From Bolinopsis microptera (Eukaryota > Ctenophora > Tentaculata > Lobata > Bolinopsidae), in the NCBI RefSeq assembly GCF_026151205.1, contig NC_087083.1, forward strand, positions 6,178,460 to 6,242,459: a stretch of DNA of 64,000 bases, in the 5' to 3' direction. The position numbers were made by a program, and so were the translations under genes. This document shows positions 9,817-59,565 of this stretch, one piece after another; the first letter of the stretch is position 1, and each line of letters begins with the position of its first letter. The notes under the pieces are model-generated. The model was not told the DNA's origin, made no database searches, and saw only the letters and a program-made list of their open reading frames with translations.

Positions 9817-11802
9817 CAGTGCTGTTAAGCACTTTGAGTTCAGCCTGGGAATCTGAGAATAAGTTAATGGTTGAGGTTGTTCCTAGGTTATCATTGATCC
9901 AGATACTTGCCATGTGGAGCGCAAGCCAAGCTGTCTAAGTTTAATGAGTTCTGGCAATTTGATATCGCAAGTCTGGGGGTACGCCTCTGTGTACGAGGAT
10001 AAAGATGTGATTCAGAATTCCTTTCCGCCTTTGGGTAAAACATTATATCTTCCCACTTAAGACGAATCACCAAAATGGAGAACACTGGACGGAAAATTCA
10101 AGAAACTAAGAATAACTGTAAGGGTTATAACTTATAACACCGCTTTTATGAAATATGGCCCTGTTCCTCCAGGATCTTCTTCTCACGAACTTGGTAATCA
10201 CGTGGTAATCACGTGTATTCACGCGGTAATCACGTGCTCAGTCCAAGACACATAAAGCACTAATCTAATTCTAACCATACATTTTGCTGTACAACTGATT
10301 AACTGGTGTTTGTCGTTGTTACACTGATCTTAAAATAAGATTTCGTTGCAATTTATCAATTAGTAGATCATGATTCATGATGCTCTCGACGAAATCCTTA
10401 CTCTATAGTCAATAGTAATACGTAAATAATAAAATCAAAGATTTAAAGAAATTCCATATTATAATGAAATAATATAATTAAAGATTTGTCTCCTAAGGGA
10501 CTTGTCACCCTCACGTAATATTTCAAATGTTTGGCTCTGTTTAAACAATATGGTTACTTAATGAATGTAATACTTTTTAGTTGTGAATTTAGTTTAAATT
10601 TCTTAACAACCACGTACAATGCTCCCACTTCCTTATATCATTAATTCTTTACAAGCCTAAATCTGACCACTCCCCCTCGAGTTGTAACTCCCTAAGTCCG
10701 CTAAAATGGATTGTTCTAAAGTCACGATCCCCAATTACTGCTTGTCAATCCACGTGGCAATCGAGCATTGTCAATCCACGTGGCAATCGATAATTTTGAT
10801 CTTGGAATTTTGAACTCCAAGGCGACGACGTGCATTTTTTTCAAATATGTCAAATATTATTTGTATTAAGAATAATTGTTTGTCTCTCCACTCTCGAGCG
10901 TTGTAACCACATCTGATGTAAAGCCTAGCAGATCAGTATCTCTGAATATGTTTTTGGTTTGACATGTTGTTACGTTAAATGATCATGATCAAATAAAGTG
11001 TTAATACCATTTCACTTAATAATCCACTAAAACAGTACACACAGCTTTCTAAACACCACACCCCGCATACCTTAACCAAGCTTATAAACTCCTACCTAGC
11101 TGTAGACCCCTACTCCTCCTTAACTTAATCTTCAAATATCTCCTGCCTCCCTGCTTACAGTTACATGTACAGAATGTCTCCATTTCATCGCGCTCTGTCG
11201 TTATATTATCAGAGGGCATTTCACTAAATACTACTAAATAATAATAGTAAGAAGTATAGTTAAGCATTGGGTTGGCTTCTCTCCGGTATGTTCATAAAAG
11301 TCAAGGATGCAGATATAATCTTCATAAATATCAGTTGGATTGGTTTGGCAGTTGTCATTTTTTAGTCAATTACTATTTAGGTAGCTAAATCTGTAAATTT
11401 GATGAATTTCGTTGGATATTTTGGAAGCTTATAACAGTTGAACAGATCGGCTTACGGACAACTAAGAACCTGTCAATTTTAAATAGTTAACTAATTAACA
11501 TGCTAGCTTGGGAAATCCAATCAGCTCCGACAACTAAGAACCAATCATTACATATCCCCGACAACTAAGAACCTCTGGTTCTTAGTTGACCTTAGTTAAC
11601 TTCTTTAATCCTTAAAGCAGTCCTTAAAGCAGTCAATTATTACTCCTAAAAAGCTTTTACACCGTTCTTCAACAATCTTATCCCGTTGATTATAAAATCA
11701 GTAAATAAAATTTTTTGCTACATCTTATTCTTGGCTGAGCATGCCATTAAGCGTTTGCTGATTGTTGATTATTCACTGACATTTATAATTTTATCAACCT
11801 CC

Positions 11803-11809
11803 TATTTAA
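11803..11809 (+). promoter_or_regulatory. Possible TATA-like box of the secreted-protein gene
   Basis: TATTTAA sits about 38 bp before the ATG at 11847, a spacing that would give a very short 5' UTR. This is position and composition only. Confidence 0.3.
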
Positions 11810-11846
11810 GTTGGATGCTTAAACTGATACCTGTAAAGTCACAACG

Positions 11847-11883
11847 ATGAAGATAGTCCTTTTGAGCCTCCTCGCTCTCTTGG
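11847..11883 (+). CDS. Secreted protein, exon 1 (signal peptide)
   Basis: Encodes Met-Lys plus a run of Leu/Val/Ile, the classic n- and h-regions of a signal peptide. Donor GTAAGC follows. The remaining base joins exon 2 to make Gly13. Confidence 0.82.
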
Positions 11884-14718
11884 GTAAGCAATATGTCCTT
11901 ATATAGGCAACTCGTGACGTAATATGTCCTTATATAGGCAACAAGTGACGTAATATGTCATTATATAGGCAACACGTGACGTAAATATGTCTCCTTATAT
12001 CATATAATCCTTTTGAGCTTCCTTGCTCTCTTGAATAAGTGGTTATTATAGCAAATAGAAATACATTTAGATAGCTTTTCTATAAACTTTATATGAGCTA
12101 TAATAATATTATAATGATATAATTTATTATAATAAACATAATAATATAATTAATAACTATAACGACTCGCCATTACAGGTTACGCCGTAGTGTCAACAGA
12201 AGACTGCACAGGTCTCCCGGCTGACTGGTACAGTCTCGAAACAACCGCTACCTTCCCCATCCGCAGCGGCCGTAAGATCGAGGTAACCTGTAAGAACGGA
12301 TACGTTGCTGATAACGGCAACTCAGAAGTGACTTGTCTTCAAGGAAGGGTCTTCTCCTACAGCCTCCCTCTCGTCCAGTGTGAGCTCTCCTCCTCGGAGC
12401 CTGCTGAATGGACTAGACTCTCCCCAGGAAAACTGGTGGTAGCTGATATCGACCCTGCTGATACCATGATAGAGTTCAAGTTCACTCCTTATCAGAGAGC
12501 AAGGAACCTTAAGTTCTCTCTCTACACAAGGCTCTATAAAGATGGGAGTGAGGAGATGATGGGAAATATCAACATCTTCTACCAGATGACAAAGACCACC
12601 GTCACTAAAAGCAAGATCAGGATCGGAGCACGAGAGAATGGCAGTGGGTTCAAGTACTGTAACGATCTCTACACTCTCCAGAATTTCATCCCTAAAACTG
12701 TTTCACAGGATGTGGGAAGTGCTCACGTTGTTGAAGTGGACTCTGTTCGACAGGCTACATTCCAGCAAATGAACTGTGAAGCTTATGGAGCGTGGAGGAA
12801 CCTGATTTCAAGTGGAGTTATCTCACATGTGAGCTTTGGACTGTCTGATCTGAACAGAAACCTAAAGAAATTCTTGGCAATTCACTATCGATTGGTTAAG
12901 ATTACAGCCCCCACTACCTTCCCTCCAACATCCAGAGATGGGGTTACTTTCGCCTTTTCTGAAAGTCCAACTCAAGCTTATGAGCTGGGAGAGCTGAATA
13001 TTGATCCCAATGCAGGAAACGATGAATCACCTTCAAGCGATGAATCATCAGGTGAGCATTCTAGCGGTGGATCATCTTCAAGCGGTGGATCATCAGGTGG
13101 ACATTCCAGCGGTGGATCATCTTCAAGCAGTGGGTCATCAGGAGTTGGAGGCGGATCATCTGGATCATCTTCAAGCGGTGGATCATCAAGCGGACATTCT
13201 AGTGGTGGATCATCTTCGAACGGTGGATCATCAGGTGGACATTCCAGCGGTGGATCATCTTCAAGCGGTGGATCATCAGGTGGGCATTCCAGCGGTGGAT
13301 CATCTTCAAGCAGTGGGTCATCAGGAGTTGGAGGCGGATCATCTGGATCATCTTTAGGCGGTGGATCATCAAGTGGACATTCCAGCGGTGGATCATCTTC
13401 AAGCGGTGGATCATCAGGTGGGCATTCCAGCGGTGGATCATCTTCAAGCAGTGGGTCATCAGGAGTTGGAGGCGGATCATCTGGATCATCTTCAAGTAGT
13501 GGATCATCAGGCGTTGGAGGCGGATCATCTGGATCATCTGGATCATCTGGATCATCTGGATCATCTGGATCATCTGGATCATCTGGATCATCTGGATCAT
13601 CTGGATCATCTGGATCATCTGGATCATCTGGATCATCTGGATCATCTGGATCATCTGGATCATCTGGATCATCTGGATCATCTGGATCATCTGGATCATC
13701 TGGATCATCTGGATCATCTGGATCATCTGGATCATCTTCAAGCAGTGGATCATCTTCAAGCAGTGGATCATCTTCAAGAGGTGGAAGCAATTCTAGTGGC
13801 CGAAATATACCATCAAATGATTCGGAAAATAATTCCCAATACGACGCACCTGCAGCTGTATCTACCAAGGCGGTTTTCTCAGCTGGTGAATCTGCACACC
13901 CTATTTGCAGCATATATGCCAGTGGAGTCATAGATGACTTCGATAGTGGTGTTAATCGATACGATTTGAAATGCACTCATGTTCTGGCAGCAGACTACTT
14001 TGGATTGGATGGTAAAATGCCTTGGTTCATCTATGGCTCATTTGATGAGTTCGATGGAGTAAGATCCCTTGCTGCCATGGCATTCTTTTTGGGTAGAAGT
14101 ACACCTTTCGAGATCCAGAGGGGATGGATGATCAATGACGACGGAAGCAAGATGAAGATCAAGGAAGAGAAGGAAGTAACTATGGGAGAAACAGGCTGTA
14201 CCATTCTCTTTGCCCAGAACGTTCTCAAGATAACTTGCGCTCCATTTACCGTATACTACGACGGTATGATGTCCGCTCACATCGAGTACACCTCCAAGAC
14301 CACCCAGGTTGGAACAGCCAAGGGTATGTTCAACATTGGACTTTGTTTCGATAACCAATCAGGACGACGACCCAACTGGCAGGTGAACACCATAGCAACC
14401 TGCTCGGTGACACCTGGAGCTCAGAAATTCTGCAACGGTGCCTCTCCTACCTTCTGTAACAACCTTCCTGATAGGGGTGACGCGTACCGACAAGCCTGTA
14501 ACCAGATGTTCTGTGATAAGAAGCAGAGCTCTGGATCAAACGATCTGAGTGATAAGCAAAAGTGTGCTCTTTCCGTGTCTGCTGCAGCTAAGCGTAACCT
14601 CCAGGGCTTCTCAAGCGGTTATCCTTCGTCAGGGTGCCCCAGTGATAACTGTACCTGGAAACATAGTGTCATCGAATCTGGTTGTTTCCAAGACCCATTC
14701 TTCGTCGGATGCAACTAA
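11847..14718 (+). CDS. Secreted Sushi-like / Ser-Gly-rich / vWD-like protein (858 aa)
   Basis: Two exons (11847-11883 and 12179-14718) join G|GT in frame. Exon 1 encodes a signal peptide (MKIVLLSLLALLG, then YAVVS). The mature part begins with a Sushi/CCP-like module (about 22-66: four Cys, CKNGYV, VTCLQG). An unrecognised region of about 220 residues follows, then a Ser/Gly linker (about 293-553) made of SSG and HSSGGSSSSGG repeats. A von Willebrand D-like segment (about 583-745) has CSIYASGVIDDFDSG, RYDLKCTHVLAAD, VYYDG and GLCFDNQSG. A Cys-rich tail resembles C8/TIL-type spacing. The protein is probably an extracellular matrix, mucus or adhesive protein; that role is inference. The usual ATG start is confirmed by the signal peptide. 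Confidence 0.85.
11887..12005. repeat. Intronic tandem repeat with CCTTATATAGG and GTGACGTAA
   Basis: Three to four units of about 33 bp: ATATGTCCTTATATAGGCAA then CACGTGACGTAAT-type sequence. The CCTTATATAGG core is close to a CArG box (one extra A/T), and GTGACGTAA resembles a CRE/bZIP half site. It lies just downstream of exon 1. Confidence 0.7.
12179..14718 (+). CDS. Secreted protein, exon 2 (main coding exon)
   Basis: Opens after CATTACAG and runs to TAA at 14716-14718. G+C and codon use are clearly higher than in the surrounding DNA. Both cysteine-rich ends are well ordered, so this is not a chance frame. The other frames through the repeat (poly Asp-Pro, His-Leu or Met-Ile) are shadows of the array. 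Confidence 0.9.
13055..13795 (+). repeat. Coding minisatellite (Ser/Gly linker)
   Basis: Two nested layers. The first part has longer units reading HSSGGSSSSGGSSGG and SSGSSGVGGG. The second part, about 13528-13735, is a near-perfect array of the 9-mer GGATCATCT (more than 20 copies) coding Gly-Ser-Ser. All units are multiples of three, so copy-number change keeps the frame. Confidence 0.92.
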
Positions 14719-15092
14719 ACTAATCGCTCATCTTGAAACGTATCTGGAGAGGTTTGCTGGAGCATTTTTAACTTAAACTTGGCTGGCAACAGAGAAAAGA
14801 CTGCATGTTTGCAATGTTAAAACAATGAAGCGCTCGTGGAAATCAATGGGCCAGCTTGCTTAAACTATCTCCCCAAGAGGCAGTCTCGTGCTTCTCTGCA
14901 GATGACTACCTCGTTATGATAAATAAGTTTGTGTATGGATGGACAAATATTTATTATTAAGTCACTATGAACACTATATTATTTTAATTTAGAGGCTCTT
15001 CATTTTTGAAACCGTGATCTATTGGAATATATTATTTCATGATATTTGTTAGAATCAATTTTTGATGGTTTCTTTATACAATCAATATTGTT

Positions 15093-15098
15093 AATAAA
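15093..15098 (+). terminator. Poly(A) signal candidate for the secreted-protein gene
   Basis: AATAAA about 375 bp after the stop codon, in AT-rich DNA with a T-rich stretch following. No other canonical hexamer is better placed. Confidence 0.4.
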
Positions 15099-15239
15099 AT
15101 AATTGTAATATTAAAGTTTTTTCTAAAATCTATGTAGTTTCATCATATTCATAATTTTGACATTTTTGTTTTCTTTCTGGTGATACCGAACATAATATCT
15201 TACACATTTTACACATGTTACATGTTTAAATAATCGAGC

Positions 15240-15428
15240 GACCCCCTCCGGCCGACTCCTCCAATCCTTTACTCCTCTGACCCCTCCCCCTCCAATCCTT
15301 TACTCCTCTGACCCCTCCCCTCCAATAACTTACTCCTCCGACCCCCACCCCTCCAATCCCATCCCCCTCCGACCCCTCCAACCCCTCCAATCCTTTACTC
15401 CTCTGACCCCTCCCCGGCCTCCAATCCC
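15240..15428. repeat. Pyrimidine-rich minisatellite
   Basis: Imperfect repeats of CTCCAATCCTTTACTCCTC and TGACCCCTCCCC, about 20-35 bp per unit. Almost pure pyrimidine on the plus strand. Confidence 0.75.
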
Positions 15429-15757
15429 AGCTCCCGAACTGGTATCATTGTTATTGAATTCACCACGCTATACACAACATCAAATACATACCTTATTGGA
15501 CGTTATTTATGATTAACCGTACATTGCGTGAACAGACATAATCTTGGATAGACAATAAACTTTAAAATGAACGCTCGAACATCGAAGACATTGAAAATTA
15601 TTACATATTACATATTAGACATCCAAAAGTTTTTACATTTTTGGGCGTTTTTTATTTTTTATCTTTTTGTTTTAACGATAATTTTTTAATCGACAGTAAT
15701 ATAATTATAAACGTGAAACAAGAAAAATAGTTCTTAAACAGTAATTTGATATGATTT

Positions 15758-15836
15758 AGTTTAACGGGTGATGCTCGTAAAATATTTGTTCCAAAGTCCA
15801 ACTCGGTTCCGAGTCCAACTTGGCGTGCGTCCTAGT
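15758..15836 (-). repeat. Dispersed repeat with TACGAG.ATCACCCGTTA, copy 2 (inverted)
   Basis: Read on the minus strand it matches 3585-3675 (ACGCACGCCAAGTTGGACTC to TACGAGCATCACCCGTTA) with several substitutions. Confidence 0.55.
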
Positions 15837-16285
15837 AGGTTATAAACCTACAAGATTTACTTTTAGTCCAATCAGATATATAGATTATAGATCATAAATA
15901 ATATAAATTGAAATCGATCAAATTAAAAAGTAATCATATCCTGGACAATAAATTCGTAGTGAAATATTTTTGGGAACATTAAATTTTAACGGACTTTGAT
16001 TTTAGGATGATGATTAATCACTTTATATTACAGTCGACTGTCACGTGCGCCATCGACAATGAGCCGCGCAAATTAAGCTGACTTGTTTGAGTTGTAACGT
16101 ATAATATAATGTCGGATGGTTGTCCAAAAAAGTTGAAGTATATATACTTCAACTTTTTTGGACATTTTCTTCATTCTTTGTCTATGAGTAGTCAGCTTAA
16201 CAATTTTTGCTATGATTGGATAGAGGGAAGGTTATTACCAAATATGTTGATTTACGATGTCAATCCTTCGCATCTCGCCGATCTT

Positions 16286-16440
16286 TACTGGGCCGCGCTC
16301 AGCCTGTCATTCCGCCAAATCTTTATGTTAATGAACATGATAGCCTGAGGTCCCCAGGTAAGCCGATCTGTGGTTGCGAGAAGCATTATTGGATGCGCGC
16401 GCGCGACCCAGTAGTGCATCGCGCTACAACCAAATATGCA
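16286..16440 (-). repeat. Dispersed GC-rich repeat, copy 3 (inverted)
   Basis: On the minus strand this reproduces the ACCTGGGGACCTCAGGCTAT to GCGGCCCAGTA block and the outlying GTTGTAGCGCGATGCACTAC, giving the longest match to copy 1. Confidence 0.65.
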
Positions 16441-16504
16441 TTTGTTTTACGAATTTTGTGCTGGCCGGAATTATCGTTAAAAATTAAAAATTGGCTTTTA
16501 CTAA

Positions 16505-16735
16505 TATTTTTAATTCGCTCGCCCAAAAATTATTACGTGTGAGGTGACTTTGGTTTTTACGGTTTTGCAGCCGTGAACAAAACGATTTTACATAAACTGT
16601 AAACACTAATCCCAACTCTAACTATAACCCCGAAGCTATATATCTATAACCCTAACCCGACGGCGACATAATCGAATTCATGTTTTACTAGCCTGTCACG
16701 TGACTAAAATGTTTTTTGCTCATAACTCTCTAGGA
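16505..16735 (-). mobile_element. Second copy of the CGCTCGCCCAAA element, decayed
   Basis: An inverted relative of 1288-1637. It has the same AATTCGCTCGCCCAAAAAT end, the same GGTTTTTACGGTTTTGCAGC interior and CCCTAACCC-type hexamers. The far end is eroded. Confidence 0.55.
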
Positions 16736-16747
16736 AATATTTCTACA

Positions 16748-16823
16748 TCATGACGCGCGCCGAGTTGTATTGGACTCATCGACGCGACGGTCTTAGGTAA
16801 TATTCTACGAGTATCACCCGTTA
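16748..16823 (+). repeat. Dispersed repeat with GACGCGCGCCGAGTTG, copy 3
   Basis: Same order of motifs as copy 1 (GACGCGCGCCGAGTTG, then TACGAGTATCACCCGTTA). It ends abruptly at the GTTA where the MITE at 16824 begins. Confidence 0.65.
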
Positions 16824-17287
16824 GGGGCCATCTACTTAGGACGTCCGCCAAAATCGCAGATTTTCAGACCACCCCCTCAACTCCCCCTGTCCGGGTGTCC
16901 GAATTTTCAAAACCACTCCCTCCCCCGGACGTCCGGATTTCTTGACGGGTGTTACTCGTCTTAATTTCTTCGAAGTAGTGCGCGCCGCTTTCTTCTCGAA
17001 ATATTGCCCGATGGCAAGTGCTACGAAGTAGCGCGCGCCGGGCCAGGCCATTAACAATGGTCAACCGGATTTCCAGCTACTTTTAAGAGTACAAATAAGA
17101 TTAGGACCAACTCAAATTCATTGTTAATAAAATTCAAAGAGTTGAAATAAATGGGACTTTTTCGTTAATTCTGCCAAAATTTCCGGATTTTCAGAAACCA
17201 CCCTCTCACCTCTCCCCCTGTCCAAAATTCCAAAACCACACCCCCCCCCCCCTTCTTATTTGTCGGACGTCCTAAGTAGATGGCCCC
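16824..17287. mobile_element. PIF/Harbinger-like MITE with perfect 24-bp inverted ends
   Basis: It begins GGGGCCATCTACTTAGGACG and ends with the exact reverse complement (24 of 24 bases). It is flanked by TTA on both sides (16821-16823 and 17288-17290). A 3-bp TTA duplication is the signature of PIF/Harbinger elements. The 464-bp length and lack of a transposase make it a non-autonomous copy. Confidence 0.8.
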
Positions 17288-18864
17288 TTAATTTAACATT
17301 CCACGGATGAATGTCAGATTTCAATTTTTGCAAGATTTTTCTCCCAGTTTACTATTGATCATAATATTTTAGGCTTTGATTGATGTCATCCTTTAGTTTT
17401 ACCAGGGTTGAATTCATTTCCGCGCAAAAGGGGACATGGAGCTCAGAGCATCAATATGATAAAACGGTATAGACCAATTTAAATCAATTATGCGCGATGT
17501 TGCGAGATATAATAGTGGGAGCCACGAACAATTAAAACACTAAATTTCCAACATCCAGACACCTGAATGTGATCAATGGCAAATAAAACTTTGGTGAAAG
17601 GCATCACTATAATAAAAAACAAACAACCCCTCCTCAGTGCGCACTTATGTTACTTAATTAATACAATAAGTGACACTGCAGATACCTGCACTTCGTAATT
17701 AGTAATTAACTAATTAACATTTATCTACTAATTAAACAATAATCTATTTATAAGGCTCATTAACAGAAGTTAACGCATCATCAGCAAAGCTCCAAATTCC
17801 GGTTAGGGCAACAGCTCCGCAGAATCTGTTACGCCACCACGTAAATCGGAAGTTTGACTGACGGTGCGGTGCTAACTCCGCAAACTGTCAGAGTAATAAA
17901 TGAGCAGAGGAACATACAATGGAACTACGTGTGAAGTCAGGATTTGGGCAGCTACGTTTGTACCGGGCTGGACCAGCATAAAATCTAAACTGAGTGACAG
18001 TCATGGAAAAGTATTTAAATTTAAAAAAGTCGGATCGCCCGGTTTTGTTTAGCTGCTCCACATGTTTTCTAGCTTAATCTATATGACTATAACTCTATCC
18101 TACAAATCAGTTTCAACTGAAGTTTACTAAAAGAATCGATTATCTTTGTACAATTTTCTATCAAAAATACTTCTGTCTCAAAACCAAGTCCAATGATACA
18201 AAACTCATTCCTGTCATCACGTTCATTTTGTGAAACTATAATCACTTTCGTTCTGTGGTGAAACTATGATCACTATTATCAAAACCAGGCGGGTTAATTG
18301 TATCCAATTATTTAAGTAGATTCATATCAAATTACCCACGTTATACTTGATTAGCTTATCCAGCTAACAAAACATGACGTCATAATGTTACAATTGATGA
18401 CGTGATAGGGGGATGACCGTAGTTTCACGACAGCCAGAAATCATACATACATCTCATTTACAAGTTTTAGGGGGGTGGGGAAGGGGAAGGGACTAAAATA
18501 TGTGATCATTATATCTACGAAAATCAAATTCCACAACTTTATCAAAGTATTACAATACCAAATGGTGGCAAGCGGAGCTGTTAACTGCTCTGCATCCCAA
18601 TAAATTGCTGTAAATTGAATTTCAAGATCGGAAGAAAATCCATCAATAGATTTAATAATAAATGCTTATTATCTACAGAATATTAATGCGGCCGGTCAAC
18701 GGCGCGCGCCCACGTGCAATATTTGTGCTTTGAGTCAACTTTCTCCATTAGTGATCAATCAGTTAATTGATCAATTACCTATCATTTAACCAATTAACTT
18801 GACACTGAGATTGTCATGTGAATCTGCCGTGCACTGTAAACCCTGTCCTGACAAGATCAAGAAT

Positions 18865-18968
18865 TGGTCACGTGACAGCTTGATATGACGTCACGCGACT
18901 GAGTGATGACGTCACGCGACTGGGTGATGAGGTCACGTGACCGAGTGATGAGGTCACGTGGCTTGGTA
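18865..18968. repeat. TGACGTCACGCGAC / GAGGTCACGTG array
   Basis: Four units of about 23 bp (GAGTGATGACGTCACGCGAC and the variant GAGTGATGAGGTCACGTGAC). They mix CRE palindromes and CACGTG E-boxes, like the arrays at 6265 and 24860. Confidence 0.7.
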
Positions 18969-19204
18969 AACAAGATCAGATTGGAGGCTGACATTTAGTG
19001 GGTGTATTACAGTCTTAATTCATTAGCTATGTTAACTGCAATGTCTTTGAACGCCAAGGAATTTCCTGAAAGGGAAATTTATTACTCAATAATTTAGTGA
19101 CTATGTATATTGAGCATCGCTTTAAATTTACGGATTGCAAGATTATGGAGAAATAAAAACCATGGCACTGAATCAAATCACCCTTAACCCCCTTATCATC
19201 ATAC

Positions 19205-57049
<37,845 letters not shown>

Positions 57050-57057
57050 TATTAGCT

Positions 57058-57078
57058 TCACTCCATATACACCATCAT
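57058..57078 (-). promoter_or_regulatory. Tiny upstream ORF before the MARK start
   Basis: ATG ATG GTG TAT ATG GAG TGA ends 8 bases before the MARK ATG at 57049. If it is in the 5' UTR it could dampen initiation at the main start. Transcription start is unknown. Confidence 0.35.
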
Positions 57079-58988
57079 AGAATCCAAGCCTTTGTGTCTA
57101 GTTAACACATGCCTACCATGTAGTTTTTGTTAATAAAGCAAATAAAAGCAGTTATTTTATCAGTAAATATGTCAATACCAGATTTTAAAGAAAATTGAAT
57201 AAATAATGAAAATATTTATAAAAAGCTTTTTTTTAAAGTTTTGTAACGATACAAAATTAGGATTGTCACGATACAGAATTAGGATTGTTTTGATTGAAAT
57301 AAATTTTCGTGCACATACAGAATGAATGGTTAATAATTTAATATATATGTAGACCAAGCTCTGTGCACGGGATTCTTCCTGGAAGAATCCAGTTCTTTTA
57401 GCGGGGCACCCTACCTAAAGCCAAATTGAGATATAATAATCATATTCCTAGGGAAATAATCAGAAATCGAATACCAATCAAATAATATGATATTATATAG
57501 GAGTATAAGTAGTAACCATATTTACTATGCAAAATGCCCCAACCATAGTGTAAATTTATATAGAATTCAAATTCCATATCATCATTAAACCTCAATAGTC
57601 AATATATAATAGCCCAAGCAAAATTAAATAACTTCTTATATACCTTACTGTGGATTGTGGAATTTATTGTATAACCTACAAGGAGTGGAGGGAGCGGTGT
57701 GGTGCATTAATTCGAATTACATTTGTCCTGAAAATTGGCTCACCTAATCACGTTGTAAGGTGAACCCATTAAGGCCGCCAAATTAAGGCCAGGAGTCAAA
57801 AAAATCGTCCAAAATTTTTGATGACAAAAACATTGCTGCTACTCACATATTTGTAGCTGCTTAACTTTTTCTTATAATTGAGGTTAACCGATTTTCACAA
57901 AATTGACTATACAACAATGAGGTTAATAAAATTGAGGTTAATATTTCAGGAAGTGACCGGGATTCCCGGTCACTTCAAGTCACATTTTGTATCCCGGTCC
58001 CGGTCCCGGTCAGGCCTGAAATCATGTCCCGGTCACTTCCTGTAATATTTTATTACACTACATAATTTTTTGTTATTTCGGTCAGCAAATTAAAATCTAA
58101 TATTTAGGTTCATAGTTGTCAGAAAAAGTTATTTCCAAACGTGATTAAATGAGGTTAACCTCTTTTTTTAGATATAGCGAGAATAGATCAAATGATAGAG
58201 TTATTATTTTCATCGTAAGTTTACGGTATACACATTTCAAAATAGATGGCATGTTGATTGACTTTCTTTTATCTTGGGAAAGTGGAAAAAATGAGGTTAA
58301 CCATCACATTTTGGTATTGTAAGAATATACATAACATTCTTATATATACATACATTCTTACTTTTGTAATGTACCACAATATTGCAGTGAGGTATCTATT
58401 GGTATCACAATGCCTAAACTATTATCACGTGACAAAGGTGATTTGAACTGACCATATTTAAGTAGAAGATTTTTAAAAATGAGGTTAACCTCTCATTTTT
58501 TCCCGATCCATGACTCAAAGTGCCGAAGGCACAAAAGAGTCAAGGACAAGGGTTAGCGATAGAGGTTTTTTTTTATATGGTAGCTTTGCGACCGTGTGTG
58601 CGCGCGAGTGTGCGACCGAACGTGCCTGCGAGCACTGTTATCGCCCACGTGACTACCTGCGCAAAGTTATTTTGCGTGACAATCTGAATTATATAATTGT
58701 TGGCGCGCGGCGCTGAACCAACCAAGTACATTATTAATTTCATCATGTACGTATCCCACTAGGCACTAATTAATAGCATATTATTATTATTTTGAGTTGG
58801 TATTACTATTTTGCACAGATCCGTGTCAGGTTGCATAAACAATAAACATATGGTTACATAGAAGTATACACGATTTTCAAATTCAATATAGAATTATATT
58901 AACTGGGCGGCGCTCGGCAGTCGGCATGTCGCTTCGCCATATTTGCATGTTTATATAAACAGTAAAGACTGGGCCGTCCCCAGGTTGT
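57079..58988. other. Intergenic, upstream of MARK
   Basis: AT-rich. Several TGAGGTTAACCT motifs (57890-58495). No convincing gene. Should include the MARK promoter, but no TATA or initiator stands out. Confidence 0.5.
57938..58052. repeat. Small foldback around CCCGGTCACTTC
   Basis: TTAATATTTCAGGAAGTGACCGGGA at the left is inverted as TCCCGGTCACTTCCTGTAAT at the right, with an inner GACCGGGATTCCCGGTC palindrome and a CCCGGT triplet repeat. Confidence 0.65.
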
Positions 58989-59565
58989 ATGGAATATGAT
59001 AAATACGCCATCACGGATCGGGAAATTGAGCGGCCATCCACAAAAGAAAAGCGGCCGCATTTCTTGTTTGAATACCTGACCAGTCAACTACATGTTAACC
59101 TCAAAAACTTAATCGTTACACTGTGCAAATGTTTTGCGCATCTTCTTCCAGTTGATGAGTTACCAAAGGGAACAGTCCTAGGAGACGAAGCTAGGCTGGA
59201 CATTTCTGCAAGATCGATTTTTTTTATTCCATGCCCCAGCCCCCTCCAATGCAAGCAAATCGATCCCAGCAATGTACCAGTCCCATGAAAATGAGAAGAA
59301 AAGGTGTTACAATGCAAGGGTTCTGGAAGTAGAGAAAGGAAGCTTCACGCCGTTCGTTTTCTCAACATCTGGTGGAATGGGTGGTGAAGCTGAAAGACTA
59401 GTAAAGAAGTTTGCTAGCAAGATGGAATACCACGCAGGAAAAAGGTATTCAGATGCTGTTGGATACATAATGAAGCGCCTTCGTTTCGAAATCCTAAGAA
59501 CAACAGTGATTTCTCTACGGGGGGACAGAGGTGTGAGAAAGAACTTTGTTGATATAAATAGTTAA
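58989..59565 (+). pseudogene. Retroelement ORF remnant
   Basis: The second frame (59272-59565) reads EKKRCYNARVLEVEKGSFTP, FVFSTSGGMGGEAERLVKKF, YSDAVGYIMKRLRFEILRTT. I recognise this as the segment found near the C-terminus of many invertebrate retroelement polyproteins (YN-RVLEVEKGSFTPLVFSTTGGMG pattern). The preceding frame has GDEARLDISARS, which belongs a little upstream in the same family. A deletion and frameshift separate them. No full-length protein is possible. Confidence 0.55.

Larger units (their letters stand above)
7674..11846. other. Gene-poor intergenic stretch
   Basis: AT-rich DNA between the divergently arranged TPR gene and the secreted-protein gene. Short open frames here have no recognisable motif or coding bias. 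It contains the tandem arrays and one dispersed repeat listed separately. Three copies of GACAACTAAGAACC lie at about 11457-11575, upstream of the secreted-protein gene, the last followed by its inverted form. Confidence 0.6.
14719..19204. other. Intergenic repeat-rich stretch between convergent genes
   Basis: Lies between the ends of the secreted-protein gene and the MARK gene, which point toward each other. It must hold the 3' UTR of the first and probably the last small exon of MARK, which I could not identify. Otherwise it contains nested repeat fragments (15758-17290) and a CRE/E-box array (18870-18965). Confidence 0.55.

Noticed and set aside
12978-13976. Long minus-strand frame of Asp-Asp-Pro repeats, plus His-Leu and Met-Ile frames
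   Set aside because: All are antisense or shifted readings of the Gly-Ser-Ser minisatellite. The sense frame has ordered Cys-rich domains on both sides.
17520-17600. Possible terminal MARK exon after TTTTTATTATAG
   Set aside because: The phase fits but the translation (MPFTKVLFAID) does not resemble the KA1 end.
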